A stretch of DNA of 64,000 nucleotides, from positions 1,126,685 through 1,190,684 of the forward strand of contig NZ_CP073710.1 in NCBI RefSeq assembly GCF_021184045.1. The letters run 5' to 3'. A program made the translations under genes and the position numbers. Below are positions 29,486-40,019 of the stretch, one piece after another. Source of the stretch: Methanococcoides orientis (GTDB lineage Archaea; Halobacteriota; Methanosarcinia; Methanosarcinales; Methanosarcinaceae). The notes below the pieces were generated by a model that saw nothing but the letters and a program-made list of their open reading frames with translations, ran no database searches and had not been told where the DNA came from. Position 1 is the first letter of the stretch; every line of letters begins with the position of its first letter.

Positions 29486-30538
29486 ATGGAAATAGAGAAG
29501 CTACTTGAAAAGTTATCCAATGCACACGGCATATCCGGATATGAGAATGACGTTAAACAGATAATGGAAGAAGAAATAAAACCATTTGTTGATGAAACAA
29601 AGACCGACAAGATGGGAAATCTTATTGCCACAAAGAATGGGGAAGGCCCTACCATCATGCTGGCAGCACACATGGATGAGATCGGACTTATGGTGCAGTA
29701 CATCGATGACAACGGATTCCTGCGCTTTGTTAAGATCGGAGGATGGTTCGACCAGACACTTCACAGCCAGAGAGTGGTCGTTCACGGAAGCAACGGACCA
29801 CTTCCGGGAGTTATCGGATCAAAGCCACCGCATGTCATGAAAGATGAAGACAGGAAACAACCTGTAAAGGCAGAGGACATGTTCATCGACATAGGTGCAA
29901 AGGACAAAGAGGATGCCATGAACATGGGAGTGGACGTCGGAACTGCCATTTCCATTGACAGGGATTATACCCCTCTTGCCAACGGAATTGTCACATGTAA
30001 AGCCTTTGACAACCGTGCAGGTGTTGCAATGCTTATCGATGCAATGAAACAGTTATCCGAAAGTGATGTAAATGCAACTATCCATGCTGTAGGAACCGTG
30101 CAGGAAGAGGTAGGTCTCAAAGGTGCACGCACATCCGCATTCGGCTTAAACCCTGATGTTGCAATAGCAGTTGATGTCACATTCCCGGGAGATCACCCAG
30201 GAATCGAAAAGAAGGATTCCGCACTTGAGATGGGAAAAGGTGCGGTCATTACAGTTGTTGATGCATCCGGAAGAGGTCTCATTGCAGATAAAAATGTAGT
30301 GAAGTGGCTGAAAGAGACAGCTGAGGAAAATGAGATACCATACCAGCTCAACGTAGGCGGTGGCGGTACCACAGATGCTACTGCAATACACCTGACACGT
30401 GAAGGCATTCCTTCAAGCACCATCAGTGTACCTACAAGATACATTCATTCGCCTGTTGAGGTATTGTCCCTTGAGGATCTTAAGGCCTGTGCAGATCTTA
30501 TCACAAAAGCAGTACTTAATGTTGACAAGTATTTCTGA
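29486..30538 (+). CDS. M42-family metallopeptidase (tetrahedral aminopeptidase type)
   Basis: A 350-residue co-catalytic zinc peptidase. Metal-binding and catalytic residues are visible in LAAHMDEIG near residue 67, KAFDNRAG near 174, VQEEVGLKGA near 208, and AVDVTFPGDHPG near 230; a late His lies in TRYIHSPVE near 318. TET-type enzymes assemble into dodecamers and clear peptides after proteasome action. It stands alone with a terminator directly at its stop. Confidence 0.92.
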   Translation: MEIEKLLEKLSNAHGISGYENDVKQIMEEEIKPFVDETKTDKMGNLIATKNGEGPTIMLAAHMDEIGLMVQYIDDNGFLRFVKIGGWFDQTLHSQRVVVHGSNGPLPGVIGSKPPHVMKDEDRKQPVKAEDMFIDIGAKDKEDAMNMGVDVGTAISIDRDYTPLANGIVTCKAFDNRAGVAMLIDAMKQLSESDVNATIHAVGTVQEEVGLKGARTSAFGLNPDVAIAVDVTFPGDHPGIEKKDSALEMGKGAVITVVDASGRGLIADKNVVKWLKETAEENEIPYQLNVGGGGTTDATAIHLTREGIPSSTISVPTRYIHSPVEVLSLEDLKACADLITKAVLNVDKYF

Positions 30539-30577
30539 TGCCTTTTTTGGCATCTCTTGTTTTATTTTGTTTTATTT
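30537..30577 (+). terminator. Hairpin and T-rich terminator after the M42 peptidase
   Basis: GATGCC (30537-30542) pairs with GGCATC (30549-30554) around a six-T loop, followed by TCTTGTTTTATTTTGTTTT. The hairpin begins inside the stop codon. Confidence 0.65.
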
Positions 30578-30865
30578 CATCAACCTGTGGTGTCTGAATT
30601 TACCATCTATGCATAATAGGTACAAAAGCAATAATTGATCTGAACGGGAGACAGGATCATGCAAACTCCACACCAAAAGTACTAAAACCAATAGAAGTAT
30701 TCTTTTGGCTGTTATAGTCAGCGACATGCATCTATAAATAACATCTTGATTATTAGTGATAAATCTTAAAATGATGATCATAAGATCACGATCGAAAAAA
30801 GACATATTTCGCTGAAATACAAAAAATACAAATGAGGGATTGCATTATTCGAAAATATCCGGTTT

Positions 30866-32323
30866 TTGGACACAACTTTACGAGACGGTGAACAGACACC
30901 TGGTGTCGCACTGAAAACAGAAGAGAAAGTCTGGATCGCACGCAAGCTTGACGATCTGGGAGTAGACATCATCGAAGCAGGCTCAGCCATCACTTCAGAA
31001 GGCGAGCGAGAAGCCATTCGTGCTGTGGCAGCTGAAGGGCTGGACGCGGAGATCTGTAGCTACTGCCGCATCATGAAGCAGGATGTGGACTATGCCTTAG
31101 AATGCGATGTGGATTCCATTCACCTCGTAGCACCTGTATCAGACCTTCACATCAGTGTAAAGCTCAAGAAGGACAGGGAAGCACTAAAGGAAATGGCATT
31201 AAGCACCACAGAGTATGCAAAGGACCACGGTCTTATAGTGGAGCTTAGCGGAGAGGATGCATCCAGGGCAGATCTGGATTTCTTAAAGGACCTGTACAAA
31301 GCAGGCGTGGAAGTCGGTGCTGACAGGGTATGTTTCTGTGACACAGTAGGATTGCTTGTGCCGGAAAAGACGACCGAGATATTCAAAGAACTCACATCAG
31401 CTATCGATGTACCCGTGGCCATTCACTGCCATAATGACTTCGGCCTTGCGGTATCTAACACCATCGCAGCATTGAATGGCGGTGCAAGAGAAGCACATAT
31501 GACGATCAATGGTATCGGTGAAAGGGCAGGAAATACAGCACTTGAAGAGGTCATAATGGCCCTTGAGTGGCTATACAAATACGACACAGGCATCAAGACC
31601 AATGAGCTTTACAAGGTCTCAAGGCTTGTCAGCCGTCTGACCGGACTCGCGGTAGCACCTAACAAGTCCCTTGTTGGTGGTAATGCATTCACCCATGAAG
31701 CCGGAATCCACGTACATGGATTGCTGGCAGATACTTCCACATATGAGCCAATCACTCCTGAGAGCATTGGACGTGAAAGGCAAATCGTACTTGGAAAGCA
31801 TGCAGGGAAGAGTTCTGTAACACTTGCATTGAAAGAACTGGGACTTGATGTTGATGAGTCACAACTGAACGAGATAGTAGCCCGTGTCAAGGAATTGGGC
31901 GACCATGGCAAACGTGTCACAGATGCTGACCTCCAGACAATCGCTGAGACTGTGCTTGATATATATCGCGAATCAAAGGTCAAGCTCGAAGAATTCACTG
32001 TTGTTTCAGGTAACAAGGCAATACCAACAGCTTCCGTAAGACTTACAGTTGATGGAAAAGAGGTAGTTGAAGCAGGAATCGGAGACGGACCTGTGGATGC
32101 AACCTTTGAAGGAATTCGTAAGGCTGTGTCAGGTGTTGCAGATATTCATCTTGAAGAATATCATGTGGATTCGATCACCGGAGGAACCGATGCACTTGTA
32201 GAAGTACTTGTCAAACTTTCAAAGGAAGGAAAGATGGTCACTTCAAGAGGTGCACGTACCGACATAATCATGGCTTCTGTGGAAGCCGTCATTAACGGGA
32301 TCAACCAGCTAATACAGGACTGA
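30866..32323 (+). CDS. leuA: 2-isopropylmalate/citramalate synthase family enzyme
   Basis: A DRE-TIM metallolyase of about 485 residues that condenses acetyl-CoA with a 2-keto acid for leucine or isoleucine synthesis. [13 protein letters not shown] opens the catalytic barrel, [13 protein letters not shown] is near residue 190, NGIGERAGN near 213, HEAGIHVHG near 275, and a C-terminal LeuA allosteric domain follows from about 370. LeuA and CimA cannot be separated safely by eye. The start is odd: the frame is open only from 30836, has no ATG, and TTG 30866 falls inside the conserved N-terminus; see findings. It heads the ilv cluster. Confidence 0.87.
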   Translation: MDTTLRDGEQTPGVALKTEEKVWIARKLDDLGVDIIEAGSAITSEGEREAIRAVAAEGLDAEICSYCRIMKQDVDYALECDVDSIHLVAPVSDLHISVKLKKDREALKEMALSTTEYAKDHGLIVELSGEDASRADLDFLKDLYKAGVEVGADRVCFCDTVGLLVPEKTTEIFKELTSAIDVPVAIHCHNDFGLAVSNTIAALNGGAREAHMTINGIGERAGNTALEEVIMALEWLYKYDTGIKTNELYKVSRLVSRLTGLAVAPNKSLVGGNAFTHEAGIHVHGLLADTSTYEPITPESIGRERQIVLGKHAGKSSVTLALKELGLDVDESQLNEIVARVKELGDHGKRVTDADLQTIAETVLDIYRESKVKLEEFTVVSGNKAIPTASVRLTVDGKEVVEAGIGDGPVDATFEGIRKAVSGVADIHLEEYHVDSITGGTDALVEVLVKLSKEGKMVTSRGARTDIIMASVEAVINGINQLIQD

Positions 32324-32433
32324 ACATTCACATACAGGAATGAGCAGCCATAATAAAAAACAACAAACTGAAAAACAAAGATCTTAAACATATATTGATA
32401 ATATCTTACCGATCAATCAAAGGAAAAGATAGC

Positions 32434-34125
32434 ATGACCGGAAAACCAGAAAGAATGACAGGCGCAAGAGCATTCGTCGAGTGCCTGTACAGGGAAAATG
32501 TCGATGTTATATTCGGATATCCAGGCGGCGTGCTGCTCCCTATCTATGATGAACTCTATGATGCACACCTGCACCATCTGCTTGTCAGGCATGAGCAGGC
32601 AGCAGTCCATGCAGCCGAAGGATATGCAAGAGCCACAGGTAAAGTAGGTGTCTGCCTGGCAACATCAGGCCCGGGAGCAACAAACCTTGTCACAGGTATA
32701 GCAAACGCATACATGGATTCAATTCCAATGGTAGCTTTCACCGGACAGGTACCAAGCTCAATGTTAGGCAACGATGCCTTCCAGGAAGCTAACATCACAG
32801 GCATTACAATGCCTATAACAAAACACAATTATCTTGTACAGGATGCAAAGGACCTTCCAAGGATCATCAAGGAAGCATTCCATATTGCTTCCACCGGCAG
32901 GCCGGGACCTGTACTTATTGATATGCCTAAGGATGTCACGACCGATGTGATCGATTTTGTATATCCTGATAAGGTCGAGCTTCGCGGTTACAAGCCTACC
33001 TACAAAGGCAACACCCAGCAGGTCAAAAGAGCTGCATCAGCTATAGCAAAATCAACAAGACCTGTCATCTATGCAGGTGGCGGTGTTATCGGATCAAACG
33101 CAAGCAAGGAGCTACTCGCCTTTGCTGAGAAGATCAAGGCACCTGTCACAAGTACATTGACCGGTATAGGCGGATTCCCAAATGATAATGACCTTTACCT
33201 TGGGATGCTGGGAATGCATGGTACCAAGTACGCCAATTATGCAGTACAGGAATCAGACCTTTTGATCGCTGTCGGAGCACGTTTTGATGACAGGGTCACC
33301 GGAAAGCTACAGTCATTTGCACCAAATGCGAAGATCATCCACATTGATATCGATCCGGCAGAGATCTCAAAGAATATCACTGTAGACATACCTATCGTTG
33401 GAGATGCAAAAGATATTCTCAAGTCGCTTCTGACATATGTCAATGAGTGTGACACAAAAGAGTGGCTTGACAAGATCGCCATATGGAAGCGGGACTTCCC
33501 CCTCTACTACGTCAACAGGGAAGATGTCATCAAGCCTCAGTACATCATTGAGCAGATCAATGAGGCATGTCCTGATGCAATCGTCGTAACAGAGGTCGGA
33601 CAGCACCAGATGTGGGCTGCCCAGTACTTCAAGTACAAAGAGCCACGTACATTCATAACCTCAGGCGGACTGGGAACCATGGGATACGGATTTCCGGCAG
33701 CTATCGGTGCAAAGCTTGGAAGACCTGACAAGGTCGTATTCGATATTTCCGGTGACGGCTCGTTCCAGATGAACTCACAGGAAATGGCAACTATCGTACA
33801 GAACGATATTCCGATCATCATCGCATTGTTCAACAACGGATATCTTGGAATGGTCAGGCAGTGGCAGGCATTGTTCTTCGAACACCGCTACTCACACACC
33901 ACCATAGAGGACAGCGTGGACTTTGTCAAGCTGGCAGAAGCCTACGGTGCACTTGGAATTCGCGTGGAAAAGCCATCAGAGGTCAGACCTGCAATTGAAA
34001 AGGCAATTGAAGCAAACAGGCCTGTTATCATCGACTTCATCGTTGAACGAGAGGAGAATGTATCACCAATGGTACCAGCAGGTGCAGCAATCAACGAAAT
34101 ACTTGATCTGGAGAAGACACAATGA
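32434..34125 (+). CDS. ilvB: Acetolactate synthase, large (catalytic) subunit
   Basis: A 563-residue ThDP-dependent enzyme making acetolactate or acetohydroxybutyrate for valine, leucine and isoleucine. Markers are [14 protein letters not shown] near residue 30, the catalytic Glu in [17 protein letters not shown] near 55, and the ThDP motif [21 protein letters not shown] near 440 ending in NN. ATG 32434, preceded by an AGGAAAAG site, is chosen over the frame opening at 32395 because family proteins begin near this point. It overlaps ilvN by four bases. Confidence 0.95.
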   Translation: MTGKPERMTGARAFVECLYRENVDVIFGYPGGVLLPIYDELYDAHLHHLLVRHEQAAVHAAEGYARATGKVGVCLATSGPGATNLVTGIANAYMDSIPMVAFTGQVPSSMLGNDAFQEANITGITMPITKHNYLVQDAKDLPRIIKEAFHIASTGRPGPVLIDMPKDVTTDVIDFVYPDKVELRGYKPTYKGNTQQVKRAASAIAKSTRPVIYAGGGVIGSNASKELLAFAEKIKAPVTSTLTGIGGFPNDNDLYLGMLGMHGTKYANYAVQESDLLIAVGARFDDRVTGKLQSFAPNAKIIHIDIDPAEISKNITVDIPIVGDAKDILKSLLTYVNECDTKEWLDKIAIWKRDFPLYYVNREDVIKPQYIIEQINEACPDAIVVTEVGQHQMWAAQYFKYKEPRTFITSGGLGTMGYGFPAAIGAKLGRPDKVVFDISGDGSFQMNSQEMATIVQNDIPIIIALFNNGYLGMVRQWQALFFEHRYSHTTIEDSVDFVKLAEAYGALGIRVEKPSEVRPAIEKAIEANRPVIIDFIVEREENVSPMVPAGAAINEILDLEKTQ

Positions 34126-34607
34126 AACACACACTTGCAGTTCTGGTAGAGAACAAATATGGAGTACTGGCAAGGGTTGCAGGGCTCTTTTCACGACGTG
34201 GTTTCAATATTGACAGCCTTGCTGTGGGAATCACGGAAGACCCAACGATATCAAGAATGACAATTGTTGTTCGTGGTGATGACCACGTGCTTGAACAGGT
34301 CACAAAGCAACTTAACAAGCTTATAGATGTCATTCGAGTTACAGACCTGGGTTCAGAGGAATCTGTTGAAAGGGAGCTGGCACTCATAAAAGTAAATTCC
34401 GATGACAGCAACCGTTCAGAGATCATACAGATCGTGGACATCTTCAGGGCAAGGATAATTGACGTTGCTTCAAAATCAGTTACAGTTGAGGTCACCGGAG
34501 ATTCCAATAAGATCAAGGCGATCCAGACATTGCTGAAGCCTTTCGGAATCAAGGAAATGGCAAGGACCGGTAAGGTAGCACTTACAAGAGGTTCTAAAAG
34601 TTCATAA
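34122..34607 (+). CDS. ilvN: Acetolactate synthase, small (regulatory) subunit
   Basis: A 161-residue regulatory subunit with an N-terminal ACT domain ([20 protein letters not shown], then NIDSLAVG near residue 30) and the usual C-terminal domain with [18 protein letters not shown] near 95. It confers valine feedback control on the large subunit. Its ATG overlaps the ilvB stop (ATGA), ensuring coupled synthesis of the two subunits. Confidence 0.95.
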   Translation: MKHTLAVLVENKYGVLARVAGLFSRRGFNIDSLAVGITEDPTISRMTIVVRGDDHVLEQVTKQLNKLIDVIRVTDLGSEESVERELALIKVNSDDSNRSEIIQIVDIFRARIIDVASKSVTVEVTGDSNKIKAIQTLLKPFGIKEMARTGKVALTRGSKSS

Positions 34608-34645
34608 TTGAATTATTTTGATTTATAATACACGGAGAAATAAAT

Positions 34646-35653
34646 ATGGTAGAAATGTTCTATGACAAAGACGCCGATCTTGGCGCACTTAAAGGTAAGA
34701 CAGTAGCTGTAATGGGTTATGGAAGCCAGGGACACGCACAGGCCCAGAACCTTCACGACTCAGGTCTTGATGTTGTAATTGGTCTCAGAGAAGGCAGCCG
34801 TCGCTGGGCACAGGCAGAGAACGATGGTCTTAAGGTAATGACAGTTGCAGATGCTGCAAAGGCTGCAGATGTCATCCAGATCCTCCTCCCTGACGAGATC
34901 CAGTCAAAGGTATACTACGCAGAGATCGAGCCAGGACTTGAAGCAGGCAATGCGCTTGTATTCTCCCACGGATTCAACATCCACTACAACCAGATCGTGC
35001 CATCAAAAGATGTGGACGTATACATGGTCGCACCAAAGAGCCCGGGCCACCTTGTAAGAAGGACCTACAATGAAGGAGCTGGTGTACCAGGCCTTATCGC
35101 TATCTACCAGGATGCAACAGGCAATGCACATGAAATGGCACTCGCACACGCAAAGGGTGTCGGATGTACAAGAGCCGGTGTCATCGAGACAACCTTCCGT
35201 GAGGAGACCGAGACAGACCTGTTCGGTGAGCAGGTAGACCTCTGTGGTGGTGTCGCAAGCCTCATCAAGACATCCTTTGAAGTACTTGTCGAAGCAGGAT
35301 ACCAGCCTGAGATGGCATACTTTGAGACACTCCACGAGCTCAAGCTCATCGTTGACCTCATCCACGAGGGCGGTCTTGAGAAGATGTGGTATTCAGTTTC
35401 CAACACAGCAGAGTACGGTGGTCTCACAGTCGGTCCACAGGTCATCAACGAAGAGTCCCGTGAAGCAATGTACATTGCACTCGAGAGGATCCAGAACGGT
35501 GAGTTCGCACGTGAGTTCGTCCTTGAAGGACAGACAAACCACGCTGTACTTACCTCCATGGAGCGCCTGGAGAACGAGCACCCTGTAGAGGTCGTTGGTA
35601 AGAAGCTCAGGGCAATGATGCCATGGCTCAACAGCGAGCTCAACGAAGAGTAA
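34646..35653 (+). CDS. ilvC: Ketol-acid reductoisomerase
   Basis: A 335-residue class I enzyme that isomerises and reduces acetolactate in branched-chain amino acid synthesis. The NAD(P) motif [13 protein letters not shown] is near residue 25, SHGFNIHY near 107, KSPGHLVRR near 130, and the metal-binding Asp/Glu residues in [12 protein letters not shown] near 190 and the later ELHLIHE-like helix. A GGAG site precedes ATG 34646. It ends the leuA-ilvB-ilvN-ilvC run, closed by a perfect hairpin terminator. Confidence 0.97.
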   Translation: MVEMFYDKDADLGALKGKTVAVMGYGSQGHAQAQNLHDSGLDVVIGLREGSRRWAQAENDGLKVMTVADAAKAADVIQILLPDEIQSKVYYAEIEPGLEAGNALVFSHGFNIHYNQIVPSKDVDVYMVAPKSPGHLVRRTYNEGAGVPGLIAIYQDATGNAHEMALAHAKGVGCTRAGVIETTFREETETDLFGEQVDLCGGVASLIKTSFEVLVEAGYQPEMAYFETLHELKLIVDLIHEGGLEKMWYSVSNTAEYGGLTVGPQVINEESREAMYIALERIQNGEFAREFVLEGQTNHAVLTSMERLENEHPVEVVGKKLRAMMPWLNSELNEE

Positions 35654-35674
35654 GCTAAAAATCGTAAAATACAT

Positions 35675-35712
35675 TTTTCAGGACACACGTCCTGAAAACC
35701 CATTCTTTTTTT
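35675..35712 (+). terminator. Strong hairpin terminator after ilvC
   Basis: TTTTCAGGAC (35675-35684) pairs perfectly over ten bases with GTCCTGAAAA (35689-35698) around a four-base loop, and a run of seven T follows at 35706-35712. Confidence 0.8.
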
Positions 35713-35729
35713 GATGATCCTGTGATAAC

Positions 35730-36263
35730 ATGTCAGCTACTATAGAGACCATACTTGCACGCAGAAGCATCAGGGAATACACAGAAGACCCTGTAAGCAA
35801 CGATGAGATCAACACTATCCTTGAATGTGGCAGATGGGCACCTTCAGGCCTTAACAACCAGCCCTGGAAGTTTATCATCGTCCGGAACGAAGATACCATC
35901 AAAAAACTGGCAGACTGCACGCATTACTCAAAGATAGTTTTGCAGGCAAAGGTGCTGATCGCAATATATCTTGATCAGGAGACCATGTACCATCATGACA
36001 AGGATGTGCTTGCCATCGGTGCTTCCATACAGAACATGCTTCTCGCATGCGAGGATCTCGGTCTTGGAGCTGTGTGGCTTGGCGAGATCCTCAAAAAGAG
36101 CGAGCAAGTAAATGACCTCCTTGAAGTACCGGAAAGTCTTGAGCTTATGGCAGTCCTTGCAATCGGCCACCCAGTAGAAAAGGAACGCTCATCAACAAGG
36201 AAAACTATTGATGAGATCACATTCAACGAGAAGTATGGTGAAAAATGGACAGGTGAAAACTAA
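35730..36263 (+). CDS. Nitroreductase-family FMN oxidoreductase
   Basis: A 177-residue NADH:FMN oxidoreductase-like protein. FMN-binding residues are seen in RRSIREYTEDPV near residue 11 and APSGLNNQPWKFIIV near 38, and the C-terminal AIGHPVEK near 148. The single-domain length is typical. The substrate is unknown; it lies behind the ilvC terminator and before the convergent topoisomerase gene. Confidence 0.9.
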   Translation: MSATIETILARRSIREYTEDPVSNDEINTILECGRWAPSGLNNQPWKFIIVRNEDTIKKLADCTHYSKIVLQAKVLIAIYLDQETMYHHDKDVLAIGASIQNMLLACEDLGLGAVWLGEILKKSEQVNDLLEVPESLELMAVLAIGHPVEKERSSTRKTIDEITFNEKYGEKWTGEN

Positions 36264-36341
36264 GACCTGCCACCTTTTGAACTTTAAGCTTTAAACATTA
36301 TATTTTAAATTTTAAGCTTTATATTACAAATATTAAATTTT

Positions 36342-38696
36342 TCATTTTTCCCTGGCTTTCCTGATAGCATCTTTGCGAGCTGCAGCTGCTGCATCACATT
36401 TGCGGTTAGCACAGTATTCCTTGGCATCCTTCCCCTGTTCTTTAACCCTTATGAAGTGCCAGCCACAGCCATCACAGACCTTGTCCGTAACGGTGAGCCG
36501 TCCTTTCTTGGGTACCGATTGAGTATGCCCACAGCGTTTGGTGCATCCCAGGAAACGAGAGTCCTTTGTAGCAATAAGGAACATCTGGCCATCACAGGAT
36601 GGGCAAGGACCTATCACTTCAGGAGGAAAGCATTCCTTTTCCAGTTCACATGAGAAACAGGGACCGATGCCGATCGACCAGAAGTATTTGTTCCCCACTT
36701 TGATAACGGCAATGCCATCCTTTTTGCACTTCCTGGACCGCTGTACAGCCAGTGCACCTGCCTTTGGAAGCGGGTATGTGTTCTTACACTGTGGATATCC
36801 CGTACATCCCACAAAACGACCCTTGTCCGTAATGACCATGCGAAGCATGCGACCACATTCAGGACATGTGCCGACGTGGTTCTTCTTGTCCGCTGCAACC
36901 GCCTCATCTGTGATCGTACCTGCGATCTGGGAGACCATAAGTTCACGGTTCTTCAGCAGCTGGGAATACATCTCCTTGATAAGGGCAGTGCCTTCCTCAA
37001 GAGCTTGTGGGAACTTCTTTGTCCCGTCCTCCACTTCCTGAATGAGGGATTCTATCCGGGCACGGATATCCGGTTTGACAAGTATGGGCACAGAGCTGTT
37101 CAGCGCATCCATCAGGGTGAAACCTGTATCCATTATTGCAATGGTCTTACCCTTTGTCTCAAAATAACCACGTTTCTTGTTCGTTTCAATATGAGAAGGT
37201 GCGGTTGCCTTGGTACCGATACCATGCTTGTCCATAAGGGTCAGCAACTCTGCTTCCGTAAGTTTCTTTGGAGGCATTGTCTGTGACTTTACATTGTTGA
37301 TCTTCTTCACATCTATAACATCAAGCTCTTCGAGATCAGGTAAGAGCTTATCCTTTGGCTTTTCAAAAGGATATACTGCAAGCCAGCCTGCGCTCTTCTG
37401 GATAGAACCTGTGGAATCGAACAGCTCATCACCTACTGTGAGCTCAAAGCGTGTCTTCTCAAAGACAGCTTCAGGCAGCAGGTTTGCAATAAAGTGCCTT
37501 ACGATAAAGTCATAGATATCCCATGCATGAGGCATCTTGACCGCCTTTTCCACTTCTGCACGGGAACCAGCCTTGATCGGATGAATAGGAGGGTGGTCAT
37601 GACCATCTTTCTTCCCGTTACGGGGAGTTATCGTGTTCTGAGAGAGAAGCAACAGTGCGAAGTCCTGATAATCGCCTCTGGTAAATCCTTTTAGGATCTT
37701 CTTGAAATCCATATCATCGGCATACTTGTTGGTCTCTGTCCTGGGATAACTTGTAAAACCGGAAAGGTAAAGCTGCTCTGCGACCTCCAGAGCCTTTTCA
37801 GGACTTACTCCGAGGAATTTGGATGAACGTTTCAGGAACTCGTTGGTGTTAAGCGGGAAAGGAGCATTGGTCTTCATTTCCTTTACAGTCTTCTTTGATA
37901 CCAACGCGGTCTTACAGGCTTTGATCTTGCTGAATATAGCATCTGCTTTTTCCTTTTCATAGATGTGACCGCCACGGTGAGCTCCTGCAAAATCGGTTCC
38001 TTTTCCGATAAAAAATCCTTCTATCTTCCAAAAGTCCTTCGAATCGAACTTTCGTATGGCAAGTTCACGCTCATAGACGAAACCACATGTAGGTGTCTGG
38101 CAGGGACCTACAGACAGCACCCCTTTGGTCCTAGCACGCTCTCTCACGGAAAGGGTCACAAAACGAGTGAATGCTGCACCCATCTTCAGATCAAGAATCT
38201 GCCTTGCCTCTGCGGACATTGCCATGTTCTCATCAGGCTCCACAAGATCGGTAAAGGCTTTCTCGATCTCACTTTTTGAAAGAGAAGAGAACCTTGCCCT
38301 CTTGACGGTCGACTTTGATACCTTTTCAGCGATGGATTTGGCCTCAAACCCTATATTTTCCCCTTCCCTGTCAAAATCGCAGGCAAGAACAAGAAGATCT
38401 GCGTCCTGGGAAAGCTTCAGTATCGCATTGCCAAACTGGGCTTTTGTTATCTGTTTTACCGGTTCGGTGTCCAGAAGCAAAGCAGGATCGACATCCCTCC
38501 AGTTATTGAACTCCTCCGGATAATCATAGCCCATGATATGTCCTGCAAGTCCCATTATTTTCCAGGGGACACCGTTCCTCTGGAATTCATAAACAGGAAC
38601 CCCGGCTACAATTGTTCGTCTGGCCGAGCCGCCGGCTAATATGTTCGATATCTGAGCTGCAGCTTTGTTCTTCTCTGTGAATACGACTGTGGTCAT
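36342..38696 (-). CDS. topA: DNA topoisomerase I (type IA)
   Basis: A 784-residue topoisomerase relaxing negative supercoils through a 5'-phosphotyrosine link. The TOPRIM domain starts at the N-terminus (VFTEKNKAAAQ, acidic motif ACDFDREGENIG near residue 112), the catalytic Tyr is in GFTSYPRTETNKY near 310, and the C-terminus carries Cys-rich zinc modules: CPECGRML...GCTGYPQC near 605-635, CKKDG with CFSC near 655-680, CPSCDGQMF...CTKRCGH near 690-715, and CDGCGWHF...CANRKC near 730-765. ATG 38696 is chosen over a TTG five codons upstream. Confidence 0.94.
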   Translation of the reverse strand: MTTVVFTEKNKAAAQISNILAGGSARRTIVAGVPVYEFQRNGVPWKIMGLAGHIMGYDYPEEFNNWRDVDPALLLDTEPVKQITKAQFGNAILKLSQDADLLVLACDFDREGENIGFEAKSIAEKVSKSTVKRARFSSLSKSEIEKAFTDLVEPDENMAMSAEARQILDLKMGAAFTRFVTLSVRERARTKGVLSVGPCQTPTCGFVYERELAIRKFDSKDFWKIEGFFIGKGTDFAGAHRGGHIYEKEKADAIFSKIKACKTALVSKKTVKEMKTNAPFPLNTNEFLKRSSKFLGVSPEKALEVAEQLYLSGFTSYPRTETNKYADDMDFKKILKGFTRGDYQDFALLLLSQNTITPRNGKKDGHDHPPIHPIKAGSRAEVEKAVKMPHAWDIYDFIVRHFIANLLPEAVFEKTRFELTVGDELFDSTGSIQKSAGWLAVYPFEKPKDKLLPDLEELDVIDVKKINNVKSQTMPPKKLTEAELLTLMDKHGIGTKATAPSHIETNKKRGYFETKGKTIAIMDTGFTLMDALNSSVPILVKPDIRARIESLIQEVEDGTKKFPQALEEGTALIKEMYSQLLKNRELMVSQIAGTITDEAVAADKKNHVGTCPECGRMLRMVITDKGRFVGCTGYPQCKNTYPLPKAGALAVQRSRKCKKDGIAVIKVGNKYFWSIGIGPCFSCELEKECFPPEVIGPCPSCDGQMFLIATKDSRFLGCTKRCGHTQSVPKKGRLTVTDKVCDGCGWHFIRVKEQGKDAKEYCANRKCDAAAAARKDAIRKAREK

Positions 38697-38943
38697 GGAA
38701 ATCAAAGGCAAATAACGTTTTCAAATGGCGATACTGTTCCTAAAAAAGGTGTGACATAAAATGGTACTAACAGTACATTAATTATCGTATTCGATTATCA
38801 AACTTGATCATCATATAGATCAGGCTCATAAGGAAAGGCTCAGATACGTTTTCCCAAAGATAACTAAGAGGTGATGGAAAACGAATGCAACCTCATCAAA
38901 AACTTCATAAATATACAAACCAATCTAATATTGGAGGGTAACT

Positions 38944-39150
38944 ATGCAATGTACTGTTTGTGGAGTTGAAACTGAAAACAAATATTGTAACGATTGTGAA
39001 AAGATACTGGAAGAAATAATCCAGAAGGTCGGAGAAAAGCGCTGGAGTGCAATTGACGACTGCTCATACATCTATCCCATGATAAAAAGGGCAGCCAAAG
39101 GAGAACTGACCGTCAATGACATAATCAACGCAATGGAAGTTGAAGATTAA
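38944..39150 (+). CDS. Small zinc-ribbon protein
   Basis: A 68-residue protein with two CxxC pairs in its first 18 residues (CTVCGVETENKYCNDCEK) that can form one zinc site, followed by a helical domain. A strong GGAGGG lies just before ATG 38944. I do not recognise a function; small zinc-ribbon proteins of this kind are common in methanogens. It diverges from topA and stands alone. Confidence 0.75.
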   Translation: MQCTVCGVETENKYCNDCEKILEEIIQKVGEKRWSAIDDCSYIYPMIKRAAKGELTVNDIINAMEVED

Positions 39151-39369
39151 AACTAAATAATATTTCGAGGGATATGGAACCAAATGGTTCCTTAACCACT
39201 CATACGATTCTCACGGCTTACTTTTTTAAGAACAATCGCTACTGTCGATCCGGTAGAGATCAACTATTCGGAAATTTATTCTTTAATAGTTAAGCCATAA
39301 AGGAAATAAAAAAACCGGATTTGAGAAATTTCGGAGATCAAAGAGATCAAAAGTGGTGAGCCAGAAAGC

Positions 39370-39816
39370 TCACTTTGAGACCATGACATCTACCTTGGAG
39401 TGACGCAATACTTCCTCTGCAACACTTCCAAGAAGCAATCTTGTAAGTCCCGTCTTTCCGAGGCTGCCCATTACAATAAGGTCCATTTTGTTCTCTTCTG
39501 CATACTTGATGATCTCTTCTGCCGGATGGCCCTCAAGGACTAAGGTTTCAACCGCAACGCCACTCGAAGAGCAGGCATCTGCGACCTGTTCAACAGCCTT
39601 TCTAGCTTCTTCCATCATGACCTTGAATGGTACTTCCCACTGCATCATCCTGGAACCTATAGGCATTGAAGAAGATGGGTGCGTAGGTACTACACAAACT
39701 GCATATACCTTTGCATCAAGTTTTTTTGCAATATCTATACCGGATAAAACTGCACTATCCGCATTTTCTGATCCGTCAGTAGCTATCAGGATCTTTTTAT
39801 ATTCATTACCAGTCAC
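39370..39816 (-). CDS. Universal stress protein (UspA family)
   Basis: About 148 residues with a Rossmann-like USP fold: KKILIATDGSENADSAV at the N-terminus and the ATP-binding tail MGSLGKTGLTRLLLGSVAEEVLRHS, a GxxG-x9-GS/T-like pattern that suggests a nucleotide-binding type. GGGGG seven bases before GTG 39816 decides this start; an ATG twelve codons upstream lacks a site. Single gene, probably stress-related and cytoplasmic. Confidence 0.9.
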   Translation of the reverse strand: MTGNEYKKILIATDGSENADSAVLSGIDIAKKLDAKVYAVCVVPTHPSSSMPIGSRMMQWEVPFKVMMEEARKAVEQVADACSSSGVAVETLVLEGHPAEEIIKYAEENKMDLIVMGSLGKTGLTRLLLGSVAEEVLRHSKVDVMVSK

Positions 39817-40019
39817 ACAATTACCCCCTTTGTTGATCTGTAAGCCGTGCATGGTGCACTTTGTTAATTAAATATAAACTTCAATAATATATCAACTTTC
39901 CCAAAACATGACAAGAGACTGACATTCTTAAGAGTATGAAACATATATATGTATCATTGCTGTATTGAATCCTAAGAACCGGCTATAATCATGCTTAAAA
40001 TCATTTTTTCGGAGTTACA

